From Sphingobium algorifonticola (GTDB lineage: Bacteria; Pseudomonadota; Alphaproteobacteria; Sphingomonadales; Sphingomonadaceae), in NCBI RefSeq assembly GCF_004005485.1, contig NZ_RZUL01000005.1:1-64000 (forward strand): a stretch of DNA of 64,000 bases, written 5' to 3'. Of this stretch, positions 18,068 through 27,419 are shown piece by piece; positions within the stretch are counted from its first letter, which is position 1, and the number at the start of each line of letters is the position of its first letter. A program made the translations under genes and the position numbers. The notes under the pieces are model-generated. The model did no database searches. It saw only the letters and a program-made list of their open reading frames with translations, and had not been told where the DNA came from.

Positions 18068-18802
18068 ATGATCCACGCAGCAGCTATCGCGGCCGAACCG
18101 GGCCATCCGCTCCACCCCGCCGATCAGCGTCGCAGCGCCGCCCGCACCGGCGCGCTGCTGCTCGCCGGGCAGTTCATCGCGATGTGGACCGCGTTCTTCA
18201 TTCTGGCACCGGCGATTAACTGGCCGGCCTCGCTCGGCGAGCCACCCGCAGTCATCCTGCCGCTGATCCGCGCGCATGCGTCCGCGGTGTTTCTCGGTTA
18301 TCTCAGCTACATCATTCATGCGCTGCTGCTCATCCCCGCGGCGGCAATCCTTCCCGTTGCCCTTGGCATGGGGCCGCAGCAGCGGACGTCGCTGTTGTTC
18401 GGTGGACTGGCGGGTTTCGCAAAGGCACTGGGCATTTCGCGCTGGCTTTTCGTGATGCCGGGCCTTGCCACCGCCTTCACCGCGCCCGGCGCAAGCATCG
18501 CCACCCGGTCGGCCATCAGCGTCGTGTACCAGGCGTTCAACGCTTATGCCGGCGGGATCGGCGAGATCCTCGGCGTTGGGCTGTTTGCCGGGATATGGAC
18601 CCTGCTCCTGTCGGCTGCCTTGTTGAAAATGGGCGCGCGGATGCTCGGCATTTTCGGCATGGCGGCAGGGCTTCTGCTGCTTGCGACTCTTCTCTCCGTC
18701 GTCGGCATTGAGTCGCCTGTCCTGCTCACCGGCTCGGGCATAGTCTGGCAGCTCTGGACCCTTGCCCTCGCAGTAAAGCTGTGGCGGTCGCGCCTATCCT
18801 GA
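18068..18802 (+). CDS. DUF4386-like integral membrane protein
   Basis: A 244-residue protein with about six hydrophobic helices, including LLLAGQFIAMWTAFFILAPA, AVFLGYLSYIIHALLLIPAA, and LGIFGMAAGLLLLATLL. The overall layout, with a short N-terminal tail and the YQAFNAYAGGIGEILG loop, resembles DUF4386. Function unknown; the inner membrane is the expected location. The ATG has GAGG upstream; an earlier in-frame ATG would overlap the FNR-like site and is less likely. It is followed 50 bases later by an epimerase-like gene and preceded by a near copy of the nitroreductase operon's operator, so both units may answer to the same signal. Confidence 0.65.
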   Translation: MIHAAAIAAEPGHPLHPADQRRSAARTGALLLAGQFIAMWTAFFILAPAINWPASLGEPPAVILPLIRAHASAVFLGYLSYIIHALLLIPAAAILPVALGMGPQQRTSLLFGGLAGFAKALGISRWLFVMPGLATAFTAPGASIATRSAISVVYQAFNAYAGGIGEILGVGLFAGIWTLLLSAALLKMGARMLGIFGMAAGLLLLATLLSVVGIESPVLLTGSGIVWQLWTLALAVKLWRSRLS

Positions 18803-18852
18803 CCGGTCGCCGACTTCCTTTTGCCCTAATGCGTTATCGAAGGATTGCTACC

Positions 18853-19803
18853 ATGACCTCCTCCCAGACACATGTCGTTTTCGGTGCCGGCGCGCTCGGC
18901 CTCGAAATCGCGCGTCAACTCGCCGAGAGCGGTGCAACGGTCCGTATCGCGACCCGCAGCGGCACGGCCACCGTTCCCGGCGTCGAACCTGTCAAAGCCG
19001 ATCTGGCGGATCCCGACAGCGCGATTGCTGCGGCAAGCGGAACCGACGTCATCTATTTCTGCGCCGCGCCGCCCTATCAGCATTGGGTGCGCAGCTTCGA
19101 GGCGCTTCAGGAAGGGGCGATTGCGGCTGCGCAGCGATCGGGAGCCGTCCTGGTAGCGGCGGAGAATCTGTATGGCTATGGCCGTGCAGGCGCGCTGACG
19201 GAAAAGCTGCCGCTGGACGCCCGGACTCGCAAGGGCGCGGTTCGCGCGCGCATGAGCCACCGCCTGTTCGACGCACATGCGGGCGGAGACATCCGCGCAG
19301 TCTCGGGCCGCGCGTCGGACTTTTTCGGTCCGACGGTCCGGCAATCGGCACTGGGTGATAGGTTCTGGCCGGATTTGCTCGCCAGCAAGCCGGTCAACTG
19401 GTTCGGTGACCCCGATGCCCGCCACAGCTTCACCTATCTGCCGGACTTTGCCGCTGCCCTCATAACGCTGGGTGGCGCGCCCGCCGCCTGGGGCCGTGCC
19501 TGGCACGTGCCATGCCCAGAGACGCGGACCGTTCGCGAAATCGCAACGCACGCGGCGGCGCTGGCGGGACTCGCGCCGCCCCGATTTCGCCGGACGCCCC
19601 GGTTCATGCTGCGGCTCGTGGGTCTGGCAGTGCCTGCCGCCGGCGAGATGGTCGAGATGGAATATGCTTTCGCGGAGGATTTTGTGGTGGGCCAGGATGA
19701 TTGGAACCGCCAGTTCAATGAGTCTGCCACCGACTGGGAAAGCGCGTTGGCGGCAACCGTGAAAGATTGGCGATTGAAGCTGTCGGACATTAGCGCAACT
19801 TGA
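18853..19803 (+). CDS. NAD-dependent epimerase/dehydratase-family (extended SDR) protein
   Basis: A 316-residue SDR: the Rossmann motif GAGALGLEIARQLAE with VRIATRSG at the start, an AAENLYGYG segment and a substrate domain (HSFTYLPDFAAALITLG). The usual YxxxK is not obvious; the sequence near 120-150 reads LYGYGRAGALTEKLP, so it may be an atypical SDR closer to nucleoside-sugar epimerase-like stress proteins. Start chosen at the third in-frame ATG, with AAGGA eight bases ahead. Probably co-transcribed with the DUF4386 gene. Substrate unknown. Confidence 0.75.
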   Translation: MTSSQTHVVFGAGALGLEIARQLAESGATVRIATRSGTATVPGVEPVKADLADPDSAIAAASGTDVIYFCAAPPYQHWVRSFEALQEGAIAAAQRSGAVLVAAENLYGYGRAGALTEKLPLDARTRKGAVRARMSHRLFDAHAGGDIRAVSGRASDFFGPTVRQSALGDRFWPDLLASKPVNWFGDPDARHSFTYLPDFAAALITLGGAPAAWGRAWHVPCPETRTVREIATHAAALAGLAPPRFRRTPRFMLRLVGLAVPAAGEMVEMEYAFAEDFVVGQDDWNRQFNESATDWESALAATVKDWRLKLSDISAT

Positions 19804-20119
19804 CCAACACCTCTGGTGCAAAGGCGGCAAGCTTCGGCGTCCGTGGCGTTGAACCGAAATGGTGCGCCACGCCGGACAAAGGTGATGAGTTTCAGCTGTC
19901 GCTTACGCTACGCCAGCGCCGCCAAGAAGCATTATACCCGTCGCTAAACGACGCATTGCGCCTTGAGTATCTCTATGCCTGAGTATGGACCGTTGCTTGA
20001 GCATGATCCGACCTGATAGAATCACGAGAAATTCCAAAAACGTTGAAATCTGATTCATCGTGCTTGCTGGATACCGAGGCCAGCAGGCATAGTGAAACCG
20101 ATATCCGAGGATTTGCGGT

Positions 20120-20530
20120 CGCGGTCGCAAGTGTCGTGCGCCGAGTCCGTGAATGGTGAGAGAGCGGTACGGCAAGGGCAAAGCCGCAAGGCGGCAACAA
20201 GCGCTCTCAACGGATTGAAGCGTATCGCAACGCGATCCTGACAGCGATCGAGAGCTAAGTCGACATCACCCTTTTCGAGCTGGTCGAAATGCCGAGGGCG
20301 GCGCATGGAGCGCTGTTCGCGCCGAGCAGGATCGGCCCGATATGCTCGGGCGGCGGCAGGCCTGGTTCAAGCGCCGACCTGATCTTGATCCTGAAAGGCT
20401 GGTCTTTATCGATGAGACCGACGCCTCGACGAGGATGGCCCAGCTTCGCGGGCGGTCAAGTCGCGCGGTAGACCACCGTTCAGCGCGACGTCGTGATCGG
20501 CAATGCCTTTCCACAGCTCTAGCAGATCAG
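20120..20530 (+). pseudogene. IS630-family transposase remnant
   Basis: Frameshifted pieces of one transposase in order. About 20190-20300 reads GGNKRSQRIEAYRNAIL, an in-frame stop, then VDITLFELVEM; after an internal deletion and frame change, 20324-20470 reads EQDRPDMLGRRQAWF and then LDPERLVFIDETDASTRMA. The FIDE-T element is the second catalytic acid region of IS630/Tc1-type transposases. The stop codon, the missing central section and the lost C-terminus make it inactive. Confidence 0.8.
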
Positions 20531-20544
20531 AAATCGCGGGCCAA

Positions 20545-20662
20545 TTGCGAGGGCGACGACAGCACTTTTAGCCTATAGCCGACCCGCTACGACCGATGCG
20601 CTCACACCTTCATGTCCGCCATCCGTATCGCAGCAATCGTCATCTTCTGGCTCAACCCATAA
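20545..20662 (+). pseudogene. IS5-family (IS427-like) transposase C-terminal remnant
   Basis: Bases 20585-20662 encode RYDRCAHTFMSAI then RIAAIVIFWLNP and a stop, the typical C-terminus of IS5/IS427-group transposases. The bases just before would continue the family pattern only after removing one base, so the frame is already broken. No upstream portion is recognisable. It ends about 95 bases from the truncated GH92 gene. Confidence 0.75.
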
Positions 20663-20758
20663 GGCCTGAGCCTGGGGAATTGCAGTATCTGGGGCTACTC
20701 ATATCGGCGGCCCATGTGAGTTGATTGGGTGTGGCCTGCGAATTCAAAAGACTATCTA

Positions 20759-22651
20759 CTACATGCTCCTTCCGTTAATCCTGATGTTCTTAACCATCGG
20801 CGTCGTCCTGACGAACTTCGGTTCGCCGGGTGTGATGGGATACATGCCCAGTGCAGCCCAGATGTACCAGGCCGACATCGTCCCGGCATCATCATCCATC
20901 CCGTCGGCAAAGCCCTGCGGCGCGAGCGCAAAACTGCGCCCGATCCACGGTTCGGGGCGGACTCCCGAATTGACATAACGGTGTGCCACGGGCTGCTCGA
21001 TATAGCGACGCACCGTACGTTCAGTTGCGGCCGGATCGCCAGCCCATGCGAAAAGATAGGGCACATGGATGTCGGGCTGGTTCGTCATGTTGAACAGATT
21101 GTCTGCGAAGAACCGGTCCAGTTCCGATCGGAACAATGGTCCCAATGTTTTCGCCAGCCAGGGCAGATCGAAAACAGGCGCCCAGCGATATTGTGCCAGC
21201 GTACCCTGATACAGGCCGCGTGCCTTCACGATGTCGGCATCCTCACCCAGTTCTCGAAAAGTCGAAAGCCACATCGGCCGATAGGCAAGCGCCTTGATGC
21301 GAAACCGCTGCGCGATGGCTGTTTCGCCGAGATCAGATGCGAGTTCGGCAACGGCCCAATCGTCGTAGGCCGCTTCGATCTGCTCGTCGGGTGTGTTCCG
21401 GGCCAGCGTATCGCTTTCGGCGACCATCCCCGCCAGCGCCGCCTGCGCATCGAAATCGACAATCCCCTTCCGGCGAAAATCGAGCAGAACGATCCCGGCA
21501 TGTTCGGTGCGGACCGTCAGAAAGGGCTCCATCGGCGTGGCCCACCGCTTCTTGCCCGTCTGATACAGTCGAACGAGCGACCGGGCGATCTGCCCGGCGC
21601 GCGCAGGATCGACCAAGGCGAGCAAAGGCATCTGGGTGCGATAATTGTCCCATAATGCCCAGCTTGTATAATGTTGATCGCCGGGCGCGACTTGGGCGAT
21701 CAGGCCGTCGCTGCCGCGGAAGCGCCCATCGGGATCAGCGATCGCCACCGGTGTCTGCATCACGCGAAAGAGGGACGTATAGAACAACGCCTGCTGTTCG
21801 GCCGAACCATCGAACGTGATGCGGGACAGCTCCCTGTTCCAGGCGGCAAGAGTCTTCGCAACGATAGCGTCGAACGGATGATCGGCCAGTTCGCTGTCGC
21901 GAACGGATGCCGCCGCCGCCGCATCGACTGAGGACAGACCTGTGCGCAACTCGATGACGTCGCCAGATTGCACCGAAAGCGACAACTGCGCCGCTTTCGC
22001 CGGATCGCCTGACCAGCCTGATTTCACAACCCTGTCGTTACGCACCAAGCGCGTGGCCGAATGGAGATTATAGGCACCTACGTCGCAGACCGTGCCGGCG
22101 GAGAAGTCCGCGCGCAGGTCACCATCGCGTTGCGCCTGCCATTTCGAGGAGAGTCGCTTAGAATAGCCCTGGTCGAACGCCACTGTTACAATGACGCGTC
22201 CGGCTTTCGGCAAGGTGAAACGTACGACCCCGGCTCCACGGGTTGCCGTCATTTCCGCCCGGATGGCCGGACCATAAATGACGGTATAATAGCCCGCATG
22301 CGCTTTCTCATGCGCCTTGTCGATCATTGCAGGCATGGGCGCATCAGCATAGTTCAGCGATATGCGGACATCGCCTCCTGCTCCGCCACATCCCACGCCC
22401 ACGCCTCGCGTGTGGGAAAAGCCCACCAACTGCGTGGCGGCATGGTCATAGCCCGCATGATTGGCCGGAACGGTATCCGGACCAAGCTGCACCATGCCGA
22501 ACGGTGCGACCGCCGCTGGGCTAAGCTGTCCGAAATCGGCCAGAGTGCCGACGAAGGGATCAACCAGCAAACCCGGTTCGCGCGCCATCGCTGTGGGCGC
22601 TGCAAGACCGATGGCGCACATGGTGAGCAATATGGCACCGATGCGAATCAT
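20759..22651 (-). CDS. GH92-family glycosidase (alpha-mannosidase-like), C-terminally truncated
   Basis: Exported calcium-dependent exo-alpha-mannosidase-type enzyme, 630 residues with a signal peptide (to TAMARE). Family hallmarks in order: DPFVGTL, VAPFGMVQLGPDT, GFSHTRGVGVG near the start; WALWDNYRTQMPLL mid-protein; and DDDAGTMSAWYIWAALGMYP near the end. Family members normally run on for another hundred residues or so, with C-terminal beta strands; here the frame stops at NGRSM, right beside IS remnants, so the tail has probably been lost and activity is doubtful. The start overlaps the YdcF stop (ATGA). With the TonB receptor upstream it resembles a small glycan-use locus. Confidence 0.85.
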   Translation of the reverse strand: MIRIGAILLTMCAIGLAAPTAMAREPGLLVDPFVGTLADFGQLSPAAVAPFGMVQLGPDTVPANHAGYDHAATQLVGFSHTRGVGVGCGGAGGDVRISLNYADAPMPAMIDKAHEKAHAGYYTVIYGPAIRAEMTATRGAGVVRFTLPKAGRVIVTVAFDQGYSKRLSSKWQAQRDGDLRADFSAGTVCDVGAYNLHSATRLVRNDRVVKSGWSGDPAKAAQLSLSVQSGDVIELRTGLSSVDAAAAASVRDSELADHPFDAIVAKTLAAWNRELSRITFDGSAEQQALFYTSLFRVMQTPVAIADPDGRFRGSDGLIAQVAPGDQHYTSWALWDNYRTQMPLLALVDPARAGQIARSLVRLYQTGKKRWATPMEPFLTVRTEHAGIVLLDFRRKGIVDFDAQAALAGMVAESDTLARNTPDEQIEAAYDDWAVAELASDLGETAIAQRFRIKALAYRPMWLSTFRELGEDADIVKARGLYQGTLAQYRWAPVFDLPWLAKTLGPLFRSELDRFFADNLFNMTNQPDIHVPYLFAWAGDPAATERTVRRYIEQPVAHRYVNSGVRPEPWIGRSFALAPQGFADGMDDDAGTMSAWYIWAALGMYPITPGEPKFVRTTPMVKNIRINGRSM

Positions 22652-23907
22652 GGGTCGAGCGGATCGACGGCTTCGACGTGAAAGGCGACGGGATCCGGCG
22701 TGAAGATCAGCGTGAAGCGATCCGGCCCCGGTGCGAGACGACCAGGCTGCACACCCATCTCGCGTACATTACGTTCCGCAAGTTCGCTGCTGCCGATATA
22801 TTGGATGGTACGGTGATCCGACACCACCAACGCCGGTTTGTCGGCTGGAAAGTCCGCTGCGAGCAGCAGACGCGCGCAATTGCGCAGGTTGGTCGTCGTG
22901 TGGCGCGCATGAGGCTCCATCAGGATGCGATCGGCCGGAATACCATATTGTGTGACCAGAAGCCGTTTCATCTCCACCGCTTCGTTGAACGGGGTGCGGT
23001 TGGGATGCACATTGCCGCCGGACACGATGATGAACGGGGCAAGCCCGCGCGCAAACAGATCGGCGGCGATCGCCAGCCGGATATGGCCCATAACCCCGGT
23101 GCGCGATTGCACATCCTCCGGTCCGTGGCCGAACACCAGCAGGGCGGTATAGGGCTTGGCACGCCAGTTCATCCTGGCGATCGCGCGGACGGTGTCCGCA
23201 TTGTCGCCGCCCAGCAAGGGCCGGAACGTGCCTGCGTCGATGCGTTCGTTCATCTGCATCAGGCCGTTGGCGTACCGCAGCGCCGGCTCGAAAAACAGAT
23301 CGTTGGGCTTTGTCTGCGCTGCCGTCGCAACCCCATGGGCGCTCAGCACATCGACCATCCTCGGATCGGCAATGTCGAAGATGAACGCATCGATAGCGGG
23401 ATAGCGCGGCGGCACCCCCTTGGCATAAACATCGATGACGCGGTTCATCGCCATCGCCGCGTCACGCCAGGCGGCTGCGAGCAAGTCCGCATCGGACAGC
23501 GCAGCATGGCGCGCGAACCGTCCGGACGCCCGTATTTGTCGGTCCACCAGCGCATCGGCGGCCTTTTGATTGCTCATGATCGTTCGCAGCCGGGCTTCGA
23601 CCGCTGCTATGTCCTCGGCGGTCCAGGCCCATGCGTCCGCAAGGCACTGCGGTGCTGGTTTGCAGGCGCCTTGTGGCACGCGCGCCGCCCGATCAGTCGC
23701 CAGCTTCTGCAGCACGGGATCGTTCCGCAACGCATCTGCCCAGCCCGGTGCCGTTTGCAGCATCGCGAACAATGGAAAGACCCGGTTCGTCAGCCTGTCT
23801 GCAAAGGGTGCTGAATAGCCCGCAGGATCCTGTGCCGTCGCCGTCCTGTGAAGGCCGACGGCGACGGCAAGAGACAGGGCAAGCAGCGTAGTGCGCGCTG
23901 TCCGCAC
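22648..23907 (-). CDS. YdcF/ElyC-like (DUF218) exported protein
   Basis: A 419-residue protein with a signal peptide (ending ATAQ), a helical N-terminal half, and a DUF218 domain in about residues 250-390: ALLVFGHGPEDV, LARGLAPFIIVSGGN-like strand-turn, YGIPADRILMEPHARHTTTNL and a C-terminal DHRTIQYI. DUF218 proteins are linked to envelope and polysaccharide metabolism, but the reaction is not settled. It sits between a TonB receptor (one base after its stop) and a GH92 gene (ATGA overlap), so the three probably form one operon for an external glycan or glycoconjugate. Confidence 0.78.
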   Translation of the reverse strand: MRTARTTLLALSLAVAVGLHRTATAQDPAGYSAPFADRLTNRVFPLFAMLQTAPGWADALRNDPVLQKLATDRAARVPQGACKPAPQCLADAWAWTAEDIAAVEARLRTIMSNQKAADALVDRQIRASGRFARHAALSDADLLAAAWRDAAMAMNRVIDVYAKGVPPRYPAIDAFIFDIADPRMVDVLSAHGVATAAQTKPNDLFFEPALRYANGLMQMNERIDAGTFRPLLGGDNADTVRAIARMNWRAKPYTALLVFGHGPEDVQSRTGVMGHIRLAIAADLFARGLAPFIIVSGGNVHPNRTPFNEAVEMKRLLVTQYGIPADRILMEPHARHTTTNLRNCARLLLAADFPADKPALVVSDHRTIQYIGSSELAERNVREMGVQPGRLAPGPDRFTLIFTPDPVAFHVEAVDPLDP

Positions 23908-23908
23908 T

Positions 23909-26425
23909 CTACCAGCTCATGCTGACGATGAAGCGGAAGTTGCGGCCGAAGACCGGGCGACCGTAGATCGCTTCGCTCGAGCCTTGCCCCGCAAGCTGGT
24001 CCGTGCGCGGATTGCCTTCGGTCAGACCTTTTGCGTTGGTCAGATTGTCACCGACAACCTGGAAGCGCCACCGGCCCTGGGTCAGCGATGCACTTGCCCC
24101 GATCGTTTCAAAGCCGGGAAGTTCCGTCTGGTTGAAAAGGTCGACATAGCGGCGGCCCATCCATTCGTAGCGGCCCACTACCTCCAACTGGCCGTCGCCG
24201 ACGGGGAAACGCACTGACGGACGGATGTTGCCGAAGAACTTGGGTTCGCGGATGATCTGGTTGCCGTTGACCGCGCTGGGATCGGCACCGGAGGAGTTTT
24301 CCAGATTGCGATATTGCGGATCGGAATAGGTGATCGATCCCGCCAGTTCGAACCAGCGCACCGGATTGATGCGGCCATCAACCTCGACGCCCTTCACGAT
24401 GGCTTCGCCGATAAACGGCACGGCCTGATCGTTACGGCCCGTGACCGGGTTGAAGGCGATGAACGATGCGTTGAAGGGGTCGAACTTCGTATAGAAGCCG
24501 GTAACGTAGAGATTGGCCATGCCGAAGCTGGCCTTGACGCCCAGTTCGTATTGCCGTGCCTTGGTCTTGATGATGGTGGGTGCGGGGTTGGACACGACGC
24601 CCATCTGCGGCGGCACCTCGAGGTTCGACACACGGCCATAGGCACCCAGATTACCCGTGAAATCGTAATTCACGCCGAGCGTCCAGTTGGTCGCCGAAGG
24701 CTTCAGCGTACGTGAAACGATCGCACCGCTAAAGGCGCGCGTCGCGTTGTCCGCCAGCGTCGTGGGATCGCCCAGATCGGCGCTCGTCGACAACAGAGAG
24801 AAGCCTTCATAATCATACCATTCCTTGCGGATACCACCGTCCACGCGCAGGCCTTGCGTGATTTCCCAAGTGTCGTTGGCGTAGATGGCGATCATCTTCG
24901 CGTCTGCTTCGCCCTGGTTCAGTGTTGTGGTGTAGCGCAAAACGCCGTTCTGCGTGACCGAACCAAGCACTGCGCCGGTCGCCGAATAGGCCAGAAGATC
25001 AAGTGTACGGGGCCTGCTCTTCACTTCGATCAGCATATCCTGATAGACCTGGAACAGAGTGTTACCATAAGCCGAGCCGTAAACGCCGACGCGCACGTCA
25101 TGCGATCCGAAGCCCGTCTCGAACTTGCGCGTGACGCTCAGATCCGCTTGGCCCGAGTAAAACTCCGATTCCGAGACGCGATACTGGCCGGACATGACGA
25201 GACCCAGAGACTCGGCAGGGTCGTAGGGCGTCGCGCCGTTGGTGCCTGCAATCGCATAGCCGATGCGCGACACGTTCGGCCCGAAGGCCGTGCGCGCCGC
25301 TGTCAGATAGCTCGCTGCGAAGGCGGTTGCGCCAGTCGGATTGGTGGTCGAATAGAAAGCGTCGAAGCTGCTCTTGCCCTTGGTGAAGCCGCCCTTGGCG
25401 GACACCCGCCAGCCGTCGAAATCGCCTTCATATTGCAGGCCGACATTGAAGAACCGCATGTGCCGTCCATCCGCCAGATCGCGGTTGAGGCTCTGCGTCA
25501 CACCGGCACCGTCACGATATTTCAAGTTGACGTTGCGCAGCGACGGGGAGTTCAAGGTGCCGGTGTGATAATCGATCAGGGAGTCGAGCGAGACCGACGG
25601 ATTGCGCGGATCGGCAACCGGGATCGGCAGATAGAACAGGTTGTGGTCGTTCGTATATTGCATCGACAGCTTTACGAACCCATTGTCGAGATCGTGCTTC
25701 AGGTTGGCGCGGATCTGGCCGCCCTTGTCGTTCGGAAAACCCGCATCGCGATAGCCGTCATGCTGACGCAGGAAGCCGCCAATGGCGTAATAGGTGTTCT
25801 CGCCAAGCGGACCGGACTGGACTGCATCAAGCCGGTACAGGCCGGTATCGCCCAGCGTGATCTGCGCCTTGCCGCGCGATTCCTGGGTTCCGGTTACCGT
25901 GATAATATTGGCGATGGCGGCGGCGCTGCTGGCGTAGATCGGCGCCGGGCCGCCGCGGACCACTTCGATACGTTCGCTCATCAGGTCGAAGCGGTTCATG
26001 CCGTCGCCCGAGTTGAAGAAGACGCCGTCGATTTCATGATAGAGCGGCAAGCCATCCTGCTGAAAGATGAGATAGCCCCGGTCGGTAGGAATGCCGCGGA
26101 CGCGCGTGATGTTCTGCACTTCGCCGCCGGTCGCTTCGACCTGAATACCCGGAACGGTGCCCAGCAGATCGGCAAGGTTCTTCGGCGCAATTTTCTGCAC
26201 TTCTTCCTGACCGAGCAAGTTGACGGCATAGGACACGTCGAAACGGCGCTGGGCGCGGGCGCTCCCCGTCACCACGATGTCCGACACCGTCGCCTCTTCT
26301 TCAACAACCGGAGCAGTGGCCTGTGCGGCGTCCTGTGCCAGCGCAACGCCCGGCATCGACCAGGCGAGAGCGCCAATCGACGCAAGCATTGGAACGACGT
26401 GAATAGCGCGACGTGTGGTGTTCAT
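23909..26425 (-). CDS. TonB-dependent outer-membrane receptor of the GH92 locus
   Basis: An 838-residue receptor: signal peptide (to GVALAQ), TonB-box-like SDIVVTGSA, plug domain with LADLLGTVPGIQVEATGG and IEVVRGGPAPIYASSAAAIANII, and a beta-barrel ending in the canonical aromatic residue (FIVSMSW). It should import a bulky substrate with energy from TonB. The downstream YdcF and GH92 genes suggest a mannose-containing glycan, an inference from context only. The roughly 160-base leader contains AT-rich stretches but no operator I can name. Confidence 0.9.
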   Translation of the reverse strand: MNTTRRAIHVVPMLASIGALAWSMPGVALAQDAAQATAPVVEEEATVSDIVVTGSARAQRRFDVSYAVNLLGQEEVQKIAPKNLADLLGTVPGIQVEATGGEVQNITRVRGIPTDRGYLIFQQDGLPLYHEIDGVFFNSGDGMNRFDLMSERIEVVRGGPAPIYASSAAAIANIITVTGTQESRGKAQITLGDTGLYRLDAVQSGPLGENTYYAIGGFLRQHDGYRDAGFPNDKGGQIRANLKHDLDNGFVKLSMQYTNDHNLFYLPIPVADPRNPSVSLDSLIDYHTGTLNSPSLRNVNLKYRDGAGVTQSLNRDLADGRHMRFFNVGLQYEGDFDGWRVSAKGGFTKGKSSFDAFYSTTNPTGATAFAASYLTAARTAFGPNVSRIGYAIAGTNGATPYDPAESLGLVMSGQYRVSESEFYSGQADLSVTRKFETGFGSHDVRVGVYGSAYGNTLFQVYQDMLIEVKSRPRTLDLLAYSATGAVLGSVTQNGVLRYTTTLNQGEADAKMIAIYANDTWEITQGLRVDGGIRKEWYDYEGFSLLSTSADLGDPTTLADNATRAFSGAIVSRTLKPSATNWTLGVNYDFTGNLGAYGRVSNLEVPPQMGVVSNPAPTIIKTKARQYELGVKASFGMANLYVTGFYTKFDPFNASFIAFNPVTGRNDQAVPFIGEAIVKGVEVDGRINPVRWFELAGSITYSDPQYRNLENSSGADPSAVNGNQIIREPKFFGNIRPSVRFPVGDGQLEVVGRYEWMGRRYVDLFNQTELPGFETIGASASLTQGRWRFQVVGDNLTNAKGLTEGNPRTDQLAGQGSSEAIYGRPVFGRNFRFIVSMSW

Positions 26426-26588
26426 GATGTCAATTCCCCCTGTGGTTGACGGTCGGATAGGGGGACTTGGAGACAGCTTCGCGGCGGAGGCGTTACAGTG
26501 AGGTTACCTAATTACTACCATGTGCGTAATATTGCTTTTCTACCCAAAGTACGCGTCGCCGTGCCCGAGAATGCACATAGTCCATTGA

Positions 26589-27000
26589 TTACATTGCGAT
26601 AATCGAGATTTTGCCGGCGCTACGTGCAATTGTTCCCGTATCGGTTGCAGCCACGTCCTTCAGGGCGATTCGATCCATATTGGGCCGCTTTGCTGGCCTC
26701 CTCGGCAATGCACGCGCACCGGCTCCAATGGCTCTGACCATAGCCGCAATCTTTGCGACCTGCGCGCGGCGAACACTCGAATCGAGCCTTTTCCGGAGTA
26801 GCTCGACCGGCAATTCGGTGGGTCCCACGCGCCGTTCGGTTGCATCTCGTTCCGTAGCGATTTCATTACGTTTAGCGATCTGAGCATTGCGCTCAATCAG
26901 CCGCTGCTCAAACTTGTTCAGATGCAAATCTGTATTTGCGTTAAGGACTTTCAGCTTTTCGCGAACTTCGTAGTCAAACTTCTCCAACGGCTTATGGTGC
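26589..27000 (-). pseudogene. Possible remnant of an unknown charged helical protein
   Basis: The minus-strand frame here is unusually protein-like, with a Glu/Lys/Arg-rich helical stretch (KFEQRLIERNAQIAKRNEI) and a basic middle part. No convincing start codon or ribosome-binding site exists, because the frame continues upstream into the antisense of a recombinase fragment. I recognise no family. It may be the end of a gene broken by the recombinase rearrangement, or chance. The stretch from 26426 to here holds only the TonB-receptor leader. Confidence 0.25.
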
Positions 27001-27265
27001 GCGTCGGTCAGGCCGGCAAGACCACAGAGCGCATGAAGGCGATAGCCAAGGAACTGGCTGAGATTGATCGGACCACTTCTCAGGTGGTGGACTGCATCGT
27101 GGAGACTAAAAACAGGACTGTCATCAGACAACTGGAAAACAAGCTCAGCGAGATGGAACAGCCTAAGCTCCCTTTAGCTGAAAACATCGCAAAATGCGGA
27201 ACGCCAGTACGCAATCATGGCTAGGTTTTGCGAACCTCGATGGCATTCCTCGTAAGTCATTAAAT
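26985..27265 (+). pseudogene. Serine recombinase C-terminal remnant
   Basis: The plus-strand frame reads MKAIAKELAEIDRTTSQVVD, CIVETKNRTVIRQLENKL and LPLAENIAKCGTPVRNHG, then a TAG, after which the same frame continues VLRTSMAFL. This matches the C-terminal helical region of large serine recombinases, including the usual ending of TYRTAMxFLANP type. The catalytic N-terminal domain and zinc region are missing and a stop interrupts the tail, so it is a dead fragment. It lies about 150 bases from tRNA-Arg; the AT-rich 27266-27419 holds nothing else that I recognise. Confidence 0.65.
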
Positions 27266-27419
27266 TTTCGTAGAATCAGACCGCCTTGCGGACAACGTGC
27301 AGCGGCAAGACTGACCCTTAGCGACCAACTCAAATATGACAGGAAAGAAGGGTTTCGAAATCAATAAATATCTTTTATTTTCAAAAAATTACGGTACATT
27401 TCCGACTGCAATGAAGGGA

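Larger units (their letters stand above)
19804..20758. other. Gene-free interval holding decayed insertion sequences
   Basis: No intact gene is visible between the epimerase and the GH92 gene. The right two thirds hold fragments of two unrelated transposases, described separately; the left part (to about 20110) shows nothing I recognise. Terminal inverted repeats and target duplications could not be identified by eye. Confidence 0.6.

Noticed and set aside
26589-27131. Full 180-codon minus-strand gene
   Set aside because: The first 40 or so codons are antisense to the recombinase fragment; only the rest is protein-like, so it is listed as a doubtful remnant.
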